Positions 1 through 7,027 of a stretch of DNA of 64,000 bases are shown here, piece after piece. A program made the translations under genes and the position numbers. The first letter of the stretch is position 1. Each line of letters begins with the position of its first letter. Source of the DNA: G965200765 sp965200765. Its GTDB lineage: Bacteria > Pseudomonadota > Gammaproteobacteria > Arenicellales > JAJDZL01. The notes under the pieces were generated by a model. That model did no database searches and was not told where the DNA came from. It saw only the letters and a program-made list of their open reading frames with translations. The stretch covers positions 2,108,001 to 2,172,000 of the forward strand of contig OZ241380.1 of NCBI GenBank assembly GCA_965200765.1. The letters run 5' to 3'.

Positions 1-1232
1 TGCAAAAACGTCGAGTAGATCGCAACGACCGGCTTCAGTCCCTCGCAAGCCAGTCCGGCCGCAAATGTTACCGCATGCTGCTCGGCAATTCCGACATCAA
101 AATAACGGTCCGAAAAGCGTTTCTCAAACTCAACCAATCCGGAACCCTCTCGCATCGCCGGCGTAATTCCAATCAACCGTTCATCCTTTTCCGCCATGTC
201 ACACAGCCATTTGCCGAACACTTGGGTATAAGTGGTACCGACCGGCTTCTTTTCCATCTTTCCCGTCTCGGGATTGAACGGCACAACTCCATGATAGACT
301 AGCGGGTCTGCTTCAGCCGGATCATAACCCTTGCCCTTTTGCGTGATGATATGCAGAAATCTTGGGCCCTTCATTCGTTTCATGTTTTTCAGCGTTTGCA
401 CCAGAAGGGGCAGATTATGTCCGTCCACGGGGCCAATATAGTAGAAGCCGAATTCCTCAAACAATGTGCTGGGCAGAAACATTCCTTTGGTGTGTGCTTC
501 CATGCGATTGGTGAATTCCTTGACAGGCGGAAGCGTGCTCAACACTTTCTTGCTACCTTCTCTGACCGACATGAAGGCCTTGCCGGACAATGTACGGGCC
601 AAATAGTTTGAAATTGCACCCACATTCGGTGAAATCGACATTTCATTGTCATTCAGTACAACCAGCAAATCGGCCGATGAAGCACCTGCATTGTTCAAGG
701 CTTCGTATGCCAGACCGGCAGTCATTGCGCCATCACCGATCACGGCGACCACGTTGCGGTCTTCACCCTTGGCGGCAGACGCGATGGACATGCCAAGCGC
801 GGCCGAGATTGAAGTGCTTGAATGCCCCGCGCCAAATGTATCGAATTCGCTTTCTGTCCGTTTCAGGAATCCACTCAGTCCACCGGGTTGCCGAATGGTA
901 TGCAACAAGTCGCGCCGACCGGTCAGTATTTTGTGTGGGTATGCCTGGTGTCCAATATCCCAAACAATCCGGTCCTGCGGAGTATTGAATACATAGTGCA
1001 ACGCAACGGTAAGTTCCACGGTGCCCAATCCGGCCGCCAGGTGTCCGCCGGATCTGGAAATCACATCAATCAGAAACTCTCGCAATTCATTCGCCAAATT
1101 TTGCAATTCTTCACGATTGAGCTTGCGTAAATCTTCTGGCGAATCAATCGAAAACAGTTGTTTGTATCGAACCGAATTAATATCGGGTTCTGACACTCCG
1201 GATTTTGCAGGTTTGGAGCGAGACTGCGACAT
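1..1232 (-). CDS. dxs: 1-deoxy-D-xylulose-5-phosphate synthase (3' end outside window)
   Basis: Catalyses ThDP-dependent condensation of pyruvate and glyceraldehyde 3-phosphate to DXP, the first step of the MEP isoprenoid pathway, in the cytoplasm. Translating the minus strand from the ATG at 1232 gives about 410 codons without a stop. They contain the ThDP motif beginning GDGAMTAG, the family motif YYIGPVDGHN and the transketolase-type motif GIAEQHAVTFAAGLA. The usual length is about 620 residues, so roughly the last third is beyond the left edge. It lies 17 nt after ispA and follows xseB-ispA in the same direction, the classic proteobacterial order, so it is probably cotranscribed with them. 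Seen: motifs and truncation by the window edge. Known: family function. There is no sign of damage in the visible part. Confidence 0.97.
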   Translation of the reverse strand, partial: MSQSRSKPAKSGVSEPDINSVRYKQLFSIDSPEDLRKLNREELQNLANELREFLIDVISRSGGHLAAGLGTVELTVALHYVFNTPQDRIVWDIGHQAYPHKILTGRRDLLHTIRQPGGLSGFLKRTESEFDTFGAGHSSTSISAALGMSIASAAKGEDRNVVAVIGDGAMTAGLAYEALNNAGASSADLLVVLNDNEMSISPNVGAISNYLARTLSGKAFMSVREGSKKVLSTLPPVKEFTNRMEAHTKGMFLPSTLFEEFGFYYIGPVDGHNLPLLVQTLKNMKRMKGPRFLHIITQKGKGYDPAEADPLVYHGVVPFNPETGKMEKKPVGTTYTQVFGKWLCDMAEKDERLIGITPAMREGSGLVEFEKRFSDRYFDVGIAEQHAVTFAAGLACEGLKPVVAIYSTFL

Positions 1233-1249
1233 GAATGTATACCGGACAG

Positions 1250-2068
1250 TCAGAAACTGCGGTTTACAACAAAATCGGCGAAGCCGCGCAATTTTGAAGT
1301 GTCAAATTCCAGATTGTCCAGCATGGACAATGCCGCGTTGTGTTTTTTCAATGCAAATTCCCGCCAATAGCGGTCAGGTTTTTCCTCATCCATCATATCA
1401 TCAACGCACTGAAATGCCAAGCCAATGCAATCCGCATACTCATCCAGTGTCGCATGCAAGGCGGAGTCTTCGACACAACTTGCCAGCGCACCCAGTCGTA
1501 CAGAGGCCTTGAACAACGCCGCGGTCTTCATCAGATTGGCCTGTTCAGCGGTATCTTCATATACATAGTCTTCTGCCAGGTATATATCAAGAAATTGGCC
1601 GCCAACCATGCCATGTATACCAATCCCCTGGGCCAGTGCCGCAATCATTTTGCACTGTGCTTCCGGCTTCTCGACCAAAGATGAATCTGTAGCCAACACT
1701 TCGAAAGCCAGGGATTGCAGAGCGTCGCCGGCCAGAATCGCGATGGCTTCGTCGTACAAAATGTGCGAGGCAGGTTTGCCGCGTCGTTCATCGTCGTTGT
1801 CCATGGGCGGCAAGTCGTCGTGAATCAGGGAGTAAGCATGAATGTATTCCACTGCTGCCGCGGGCGCATCCAGAAACCGTTTCTCAGTGCCAAGCATCTC
1901 TCCGGTCATATACACGAGCGACGCTCGCAACCGCTTGCCGCCGTTCATGGTCGCGTAGCGCATGGCTTGATGCAAGGCATCCGGTGAATGCCCGGGGTGC
2001 GGCAACCGCATTTCAATCGCATCGTTTGCTAGAAGCCGGTAATTTTCCCAGCACTCCACAAAACTCAT
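1250..2068 (-). CDS. ispA: Farnesyl/geranyl diphosphate synthase
   Basis: Short-chain trans-prenyl diphosphate synthase that condenses IPP with DMAPP/GPP to give farnesyl diphosphate, using the products of the MEP pathway whose first enzyme is encoded by the adjacent dxs. The 272-residue protein has the first aspartate-rich motif DDLPPMD at about residues 84-90 and the second, DDMMD, at about 223-227. GGKRLR at 43-48 is the substrate-binding motif. It is somewhat shorter than the roughly 295-300 residues of enterobacterial IspA, mainly at the C-terminus, but both catalytic motifs are intact. The start codon overlaps the xseB stop (ATGA), suggesting translational coupling. Confidence 0.95.
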   Translation of the reverse strand: MSFVECWENYRLLANDAIEMRLPHPGHSPDALHQAMRYATMNGGKRLRASLVYMTGEMLGTEKRFLDAPAAAVEYIHAYSLIHDDLPPMDNDDERRGKPASHILYDEAIAILAGDALQSLAFEVLATDSSLVEKPEAQCKMIAALAQGIGIHGMVGGQFLDIYLAEDYVYEDTAEQANLMKTAALFKASVRLGALASCVEDSALHATLDEYADCIGLAFQCVDDMMDEEKPDRYWREFALKKHNAALSMLDNLEFDTSKLRGFADFVVNRSF

Positions 2069-2319
2069 GAGTCAGACTGCTCCGGTTCAAAAGGTTTCTC
2101 TTCATGCGAACCGTCGCTTTTCTCAACCAACATCTTTACTCGCAACTCGGCCTGCTTGAGCCGCTCCTGGCACTCGCGGGCAATATTGATCCCGCGTTCA
2201 AAATCTTCCAGCGATTGTTCCAGTGACTGGTCCCCCTTCTCCATGCGGTCAACGATGGCTTGAAGTTCTTGCAACGCCGTCTCGAATGAGGTCGGCGAGT
2301 CGTCTTTGGTATTTTCCAT
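2065..2319 (-). CDS. xseB: Exodeoxyribonuclease VII small subunit
   Basis: Small subunit of exonuclease VII, which binds XseA and degrades single-stranded DNA to oligonucleotides in the cytoplasm. An 84-residue product starts at MENTKDD. It has the family core FETALQELQAIVDRMEKGD followed by SLEQSLEDFERG and a helical, charged C-terminus. The frame is open 22 codons further upstream. The ATG at 2319 is preferred because it has a purine-rich GGGAAG upstream and gives the usual family length. It is the first gene of xseB-ispA-dxs, with a 4-nt overlap into ispA. The xseA partner is not in the window. Confidence 0.93.
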   Translation of the reverse strand: MENTKDDSPTSFETALQELQAIVDRMEKGDQSLEQSLEDFERGINIARECQERLKQAELRVKMLVEKSDGSHEEKPFEPEQSDS

Positions 2320-2464
2320 TGAATCTGCTTCCCTGTTGTAATTCCGTAATTCTGTGCCGTTCGACATTGAACACATAGGCTTCAATTATCTTGTATTTTC
2401 AATGTAGTTTTCAATTTACAACGGTTCAATCATGCAAAGTATCAAATTGAATAGTAAAATTGAC

Positions 2465-2501
2465 TTGATTTTTTTGAACAATGGAATTAGAATGATTCTA
2501 A
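2465..2501 (+). promoter_or_regulatory. Rubrerythrin promoter with overlapping palindromic operator (Irr/PerR/Fur-like)
   Basis: A TTGATT -35 (2465-2470) and TAGAAT -10 (2488-2493) are separated by exactly 17 bp. The -10 is embedded in a perfect 7-1-7 inverted repeat, TTAGAAT-G-ATTCTAA (2487-2501). The repeat matches the Irr iron-control element (TTAGAAnnnTTCTAA) and is close to the PerR box (TTATAATnATTATAA). A repressor bound there would block RNA polymerase. The regulator's identity is inferred from the motif; no fur-family gene is in this window. Confidence 0.6.
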
Positions 2502-2545
2502 ATCGGTATTTTTTTCAATCAATCTAAAAAAGGAGATTTAAATTT

Positions 2546-2965
2546 ATGAACTTGAAAGGTACCATGACCGAACAGAACTTGAAAGACGCGTTTGCCGGAG
2601 AGTCTCAGGCGAATCGACGCTATTTGTATTTCGCAGCCAAAGCGGATGTGGAAGGCTACAACGATGTTTCCGCGGTGTTTCGGTCCACTGCAGAAGGTGA
2701 AACCGGCCATGCCCACGGGCATCTTGAATACCTTGAAGCCGTCGGTGATCCGGCTACCGGACTACCCATCGGTCAAACCAGTGAAAACCTGAAAGCCGCA
2801 ATTGCCGGCGAGACCCATGAGTACAGCGACATGTATCCCGGGATGGCGGCTACCGCACGGGACGAAGGCTTCGACGAAGTTGCCGACTGGTTTGAAACTC
2901 TTGCGAAAGCCGAGCGTTCTCACGCCAATCGCTTTCAAAAAGCTCTTGATAATCTCGACGCTTAA
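2546..2965 (+). CDS. Rubrerythrin (short form, no rubredoxin domain)
   Basis: Ferritin-like diiron protein that reduces hydrogen peroxide or handles iron under oxidative stress in the cytoplasm. The 139 residues form two E-plus-ExxH helical pairs: GES near 18-20 with ETGH at 52-55, and AGETHEY near 91-97 with AERSH near 121-125. These are the diiron ligands of the family. The C-terminal rubredoxin FeS4 domain of classical rubrerythrin is absent, so electrons must come from a partner. The downstream Fe-S protein is a natural candidate. A strong AAGGAG (2530-2535) precedes the ATG. It is followed by a terminator-like hairpin, then the Fe-S and DUF3501 genes, a conserved trio in proteobacteria. 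Confidence 0.93.
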   Translation: MNLKGTMTEQNLKDAFAGESQANRRYLYFAAKADVEGYNDVSAVFRSTAEGETGHAHGHLEYLEAVGDPATGLPIGQTSENLKAAIAGETHEYSDMYPGMAATARDEGFDEVADWFETLAKAERSHANRFQKALDNLDA

Positions 2966-2988
2966 GCCTATTGTCTTCAACACCACAG

Positions 2989-3028
2989 AAAGAGCGAAGC
3001 TGTTGTCATGACGGTTTCGCTCTTTTTT
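2989..3028 (+). terminator. Rho-independent terminator after rubrerythrin
   Basis: A perfect 10-bp stem, AAAGAGCGAA (2989-2998) pairing with TTCGCTCTTT (3016-3025), is followed by a T run to 3028. It lies 23 nt after the rubrerythrin stop and 34 nt before the Fe-S gene. If partly read through, it would give more rubrerythrin than downstream products. Confidence 0.75.
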
Positions 3029-3062
3029 ATACAAACACCCGAAACCAATTCAAAACACAAAT

Positions 3063-4400
3063 ATGGCAGCAATTCGAGAAGGTTCGCTTGAAGCCCCTCA
3101 ACGACATCCGGTGAACTGGAAATCGTCAGATTTTCTGGATGAAACCAAGCTGTTTAAAGAACTTGAACGCGTGTTCGACATCTGTCACGGTTGTCGTCGT
3201 TGCTTCAATCTCTGCAATTCATTTCCAACTCTTTTCGATGCCATTGATGATTCGGAGACCATGGAACTCGATGGCGTAGGCCGTGAAGTCTATTGGGACG
3301 TAGTGGACCACTGCTATCTTTGCGACATGTGCTTTATGACCAAGTGTCCGTATGTGCCACCGCATGAATGGGAACTTGATTTTCCGCATTTGATGCTACG
3401 CGCAAAAATCGTGGGCAACAAGAAGGGTCGAACCAAGCTACGCGACAAACTTATCACGTCGACTGATGCAATCGGAAAAGTGGCAAGCATGCCAGTCGTG
3501 TTCAATGCGGTCAACTCAATCAACAAGAACGGACTGGCACGTGCTGCGATGGAAAGCACACTGGGGATCCACAGAGATGCGGATTTACCCGAGTACTCAA
3601 GTTCCAGCGTACACAAGAAAATCTCCACTCGCAAAAAAAAGTCGGCGGAACCGGTTGCTGTCGAACCAACACAAGGCAAAGTTGTGCTGTTTGCAACTTG
3701 CTTTGGAAAATACAACTCCGCGGAAATGAACGATGATATCGCTGTAGTCTTTGAACACAATGGCATTGCGGTTGAATTTCTGCGTAATGAGGTGTGTTGC
3801 GGCATGCCAAAGCTGGAAGCAGGAGACATGGCAGCAGTGGAGCGATTGAAAAGCCAAAACATTCCCCGGCTCGCCGATTATGTTCGCCAGGGTTGGGATA
3901 TTGTTGCACCCATTCCGTCGTGCGCACTGATATTCAGACAGGAACTGCCCATGCTGTTCCCGAATGACGAGGACGTATTGCTGGTGAAGGAGGCAATGTA
4001 TGACCCGTGCGAGTACCTGATGATCCGGCACCGGCAGGGTCAGCTTGATACTCAATTCAAAAACTCGCTGGGCAAGGTATCCTATCAGGTTGCCTGTCAC
4101 CAGAGAGTACAAAATATCGGATTGAAAACCCGGGAATTGCTGGCCCTGGTACCAGACACAGAAATTGATGCGATTGAGCGGTGCTCGGGGCACGATGGTA
4201 CTTATGCTTACAAGAGTGAATCCTACGAGTCGGCTCGAAAAATCGCCAAACCGGTGGTCAGCCGCGTCAAGCGATTTGAACCTGACCATCTTGTCAGCGA
4301 CTGTATTCTTGCCGGGCGACATATTGCGCACGGACTAGACGATCACAATCTGACAGCCAAACACCCGATTTCATTGTTACGCTACGCTTACGGAGAATAA
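3063..4400 (+). CDS. Rubrerythrin-associated Fe-S protein with CCG domains
   Basis: A 445-residue protein with two [4Fe-4S]-type cysteine clusters near the N-terminus: CHGCRRCFNLC and, after about 45 residues, CYLCDMCFMTKCP. C-terminal heterodisulfide-reductase/GlpC-like cysteine-rich domains follow (EVCCGMPKLEAGD; the second copy is altered to RCSGHDGT). The architecture is that of electron-transfer subunits such as GlpC and HdrD. A central lysine/serine linker near 180-200 separates the parts. Together with the preceding rubrerythrin and the following DUF3501 gene (4-nt gap), it forms a conserved stress module. Inference: it passes electrons to the rubrerythrin diiron site. The electron donor is not known. 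Confidence 0.85.
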   Translation: MAAIREGSLEAPQRHPVNWKSSDFLDETKLFKELERVFDICHGCRRCFNLCNSFPTLFDAIDDSETMELDGVGREVYWDVVDHCYLCDMCFMTKCPYVPPHEWELDFPHLMLRAKIVGNKKGRTKLRDKLITSTDAIGKVASMPVVFNAVNSINKNGLARAAMESTLGIHRDADLPEYSSSSVHKKISTRKKKSAEPVAVEPTQGKVVLFATCFGKYNSAEMNDDIAVVFEHNGIAVEFLRNEVCCGMPKLEAGDMAAVERLKSQNIPRLADYVRQGWDIVAPIPSCALIFRQELPMLFPNDEDVLLVKEAMYDPCEYLMIRHRQGQLDTQFKNSLGKVSYQVACHQRVQNIGLKTRELLALVPDTEIDAIERCSGHDGTYAYKSESYESARKIAKPVVSRVKRFEPDHLVSDCILAGRHIAHGLDDHNLTAKHPISLLRYAYGE

Positions 4401-4404
4401 AATT

Positions 4405-4989
4405 TTGAAAAAACTGGATCGAAACGAATTGTTATCTTTGGAACAGTACGCCTTGGAACGCGACAAGTTTCGGGAAAATGCCATCCGGCACAAACAACTT
4501 CGCCGCGTTGAAATTGGTCCGCATGCAAGTATTTTCTTTGAGGACCGAACCACAATTCAATATCAGGTGCAGGAAGTTCTGCGCATTGAAAAAATATTTG
4601 AATCGAACGGCATTGAAGAAGAGCTTGAGGCCTATAACCCGTTGATTCCTGACGGAAGCAACTGGAAGGCAACCATGATGATTGAGTTTCGCGATGCCGA
4701 TGAGCGACGAGTTGCATTGACCCAATTAATCAACATTGAAGACCTGACATGGGTGAAAACAACGAACCATGACAAGGTCATGGCAATTGCAGATGAAGAT
4801 CTGGAGCGTGAAACCGATGACAAGACTTCAGCAGTGCACTTTTTGCGCTTTGAATTGCCGCAAGAATTTATCGCATCTGTAAAGAATGGCGATGCCATTT
4901 CAATGGGTATTGACCACGAAAACTACAATTATTCTGTTGACCCAATTCAGGAACAAACGCGCGCTTCACTAGCCGCTGATCTGGATTAA
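4405..4989 (+). CDS. DUF3501 family protein
   Basis: A 194-residue protein starting MKKLDRNELLSLEQY, a hallmark opening of DUF3501 proteins, which are found almost exclusively beside rubrerythrin and a two-cluster Fe-S protein. No signal peptide or transmembrane segment is visible and the protein is acidic, so it is probably cytoplasmic. The start lies 4 nt after the Fe-S gene stop, so the two are probably translated from one message. The biochemical function of the family is not established; the context points to peroxide or iron stress. A weak hairpin (GAAAAC/GTTTTC, 4997-5013) follows, without a U run. Confidence 0.85.
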   Translation: MKKLDRNELLSLEQYALERDKFRENAIRHKQLRRVEIGPHASIFFEDRTTIQYQVQEVLRIEKIFESNGIEEELEAYNPLIPDGSNWKATMMIEFRDADERRVALTQLINIEDLTWVKTTNHDKVMAIADEDLERETDDKTSAVHFLRFELPQEFIASVKNGDAISMGIDHENYNYSVDPIQEQTRASLAADLD

Positions 4990-5048
4990 ACCCCCAGAAA
5001 ACTTGGTGTTTTCGTGATGCCAAGGGTGATTGGAAGTGCCTTAAGGTG

Positions 5049-5054
5049 TATAAT
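5049..5054 (+). promoter_or_regulatory. Putative -10 box of the parE promoter
   Basis: A perfect TATAAT lies 48 nt before the parE start. No good -35 hexamer lies at 16-18 bp (the best is GTGATT near 5026), so strength is uncertain. It is the only clear promoter element in the 112 bp between DUF3501 and parE. Confidence 0.35.
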
Positions 5055-5101
5055 ATGGGCTTTCAATTGAACATTACAGAACGCTATCCATTTCAATTAT
5101 C

Positions 5102-6994
5102 GTGGCCAGTATATACGACGCATCTGCAATTGAAGTGCTGGTTGGGCTCGAACCGGTTCGCAAGCGACCGGGCATGTACACCCAAACTGACCGGCCCAAT
5201 CATCTCGCACAGGAAGTCATTGACAACAGTGTTGACGAAGTCATTGCCGGCTTTGCAAACAAGATTGACATTACACTGCATGAGGATTCTTCACTAAGTG
5301 TTGTTGACAACGGGCGCGGGATGCCGGTTGACTTGCACAAGGAAGAAAAACTCCCGGGTGTTGAAGTCATCCTGACGCGCCTGCATGCCGGTGCAAAGTT
5401 TTCTTCCAAGAACTACATGCACTCCGGCGGATTGCATGGAGTCGGTGTTTCCGTTGTCAATGCCTTGTCCATCCTGTTGCAAGTGGAAATCCGGCGCGAT
5501 GGAAAGATTTATGGCATGTCCTTCGAGAGTGGTGAAACGTCTCAGCCATTGGAAGAAATTGGCAAAGTCGCCAAAAACAACACTGGAACCAAAGTTCGAT
5601 TCTGGCCTGACGAACAATTCTTTGACACGGTGAAATTCAGTGTTCAAAGACTTAAGCGGTTGCTACTGGCGAAAGCTGTATTGTGTCCGGACCTGGAGAT
5701 TGATTTCAAGGACGAAATCAACCCTGAAAACAACGAGCACTGGCATTTCGAAGACGGATTGGGCGACTATCTTGTCAACCAAATGAACGGCAGTGAGAGA
5801 ATTCCGGACAAGCCGATTATCATTCATCGAAAATCAGACAATTCGCAAATTGACTGGGTTGTCTTGTGGAGTCCGGAAACGGACGAGACCATCGCGGAAA
5901 GCTATGTCAATCTGATTCCTACCGAGATGGGCGGCACGCATGTCAACGGGCTTCGTACCGGCATGACTGATGCAGTGCGTGAATTTTGTGAATTTCAGAA
6001 TCTGTTGCCCCGCGGTATTCGAATATCAGCTGAAGATGTGTGGCGAAATTGCAACTTCATTCTGTCGGTTCGGATGGACGATCCACAGTTTACCGGTCAA
6101 ACCAAGGACCGACTGACATCCCGTGACATTGGTAAAACTATCACTGCAGTGGCGAAAGATGCGTTCAGTTTATGGCTCAACCAGCATGTTCCCGATGCAG
6201 AGAAAATTGCGCAATTGTGCATCGAACATGCTCGCAACCGTCAACGCGCAAGCAAGCAAGTACAACGACGAAAACTCGGCGGGGGACCGGCATTGCCGGG
6301 CAAGCTGACGGACTGCACCAGCGGTAATCTTGAAACTACAGAACTGTTTCTGGTTGAAGGCGATTCTGCCGGTGGCTCTGCCCGACAGGCGCGCAATCGC
6401 GAAACACAGGCAATTCTGCCCCTGCGCGGAAAAATTCTGAATACCTGGGAAGTTGATTCAAATCAGGTATTGGCCTCCAACGAAGTGCATGATCTGACCA
6501 TTGCGCTGGGTGTCGACCCGGGCTCGGCAGAATTAAGCAAACTGAGATACGGAAAAATTTGCATTCTCGCAGATGCTGATTCTGACGGTGCGCATATTGC
6601 AACTTTGCTGTGCGCCTTGTTTGTCAAACACTTTCTTCCACTGGTCAAGAACGGTCGCGTTTATGTTGCCATGCCGCCGCTCTATCGAGTGGATTCGGGG
6701 AAAGACGTTCGATATGCGCTTGACGATGACGAACTCAATGGTGTTGTGAAAGAACTGGAATCGCTGAATCCCAGGAAAAAAATATCTATTCAACGATTCA
6801 AGGGACTGGGTGAAATGAATCCCAAGCAGTTGAAAGAAACCACCATGCATCCGGAAACTCGCCGTCTTGTACAACTTACTCTTGAACAATCTGAAAAGAC
6901 GCACGAAATACTTGACATGCTACTAGCCAAGAAGAAGGTTGCCGAACGAAAAAACTGGCTCACCGCGCGCGGTGACAAAGCTCAGTTGCAGTAA
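5102..6994 (+). CDS. parE: DNA topoisomerase IV subunit B
   Basis: ATPase subunit of topoisomerase IV, which decatenates daughter chromosomes together with ParC. The 630 residues carry an N-terminal GHKL ATPase domain (RKRPGMYTQTDRPNHLAQEV, VIDNSVDEV, SGGLHGVGVSVVNALS) and a transducer domain. The C-terminal TOPRIM region has FLVEGDSAGGSARQARNR and DADSDGAHI. The length matches ParE (about 630) rather than the longer GyrB, and the TQTDRPNHL segment is ParE-like. The start is GTG at 5102 (MASIYDASAIEV aligns with the ParE N-terminus); no in-frame ATG lies in a sensible place and the SD is weak. parC follows 33 nt downstream. Confidence 0.96.
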   Translation: MASIYDASAIEVLVGLEPVRKRPGMYTQTDRPNHLAQEVIDNSVDEVIAGFANKIDITLHEDSSLSVVDNGRGMPVDLHKEEKLPGVEVILTRLHAGAKFSSKNYMHSGGLHGVGVSVVNALSILLQVEIRRDGKIYGMSFESGETSQPLEEIGKVAKNNTGTKVRFWPDEQFFDTVKFSVQRLKRLLLAKAVLCPDLEIDFKDEINPENNEHWHFEDGLGDYLVNQMNGSERIPDKPIIIHRKSDNSQIDWVVLWSPETDETIAESYVNLIPTEMGGTHVNGLRTGMTDAVREFCEFQNLLPRGIRISAEDVWRNCNFILSVRMDDPQFTGQTKDRLTSRDIGKTITAVAKDAFSLWLNQHVPDAEKIAQLCIEHARNRQRASKQVQRRKLGGGPALPGKLTDCTSGNLETTELFLVEGDSAGGSARQARNRETQAILPLRGKILNTWEVDSNQVLASNEVHDLTIALGVDPGSAELSKLRYGKICILADADSDGAHIATLLCALFVKHFLPLVKNGRVYVAMPPLYRVDSGKDVRYALDDDELNGVVKELESLNPRKKISIQRFKGLGEMNPKQLKETTMHPETRRLVQLTLEQSEKTHEILDMLLAKKKVAERKNWLTARGDKAQLQ

Positions 6995-7027
6995 TATCCT
7001 GGACTACAAATTTATCGGGGTGATTTG

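Noticed and set aside
75..996. Several plus-strand frames of 75-132 codons
   Set aside because: They lie opposite the dxs reading frame, which has all family motifs.
4997..5013. Terminator after the DUF3501 gene
   Set aside because: Only a 6-bp AT-rich stem and no T run.
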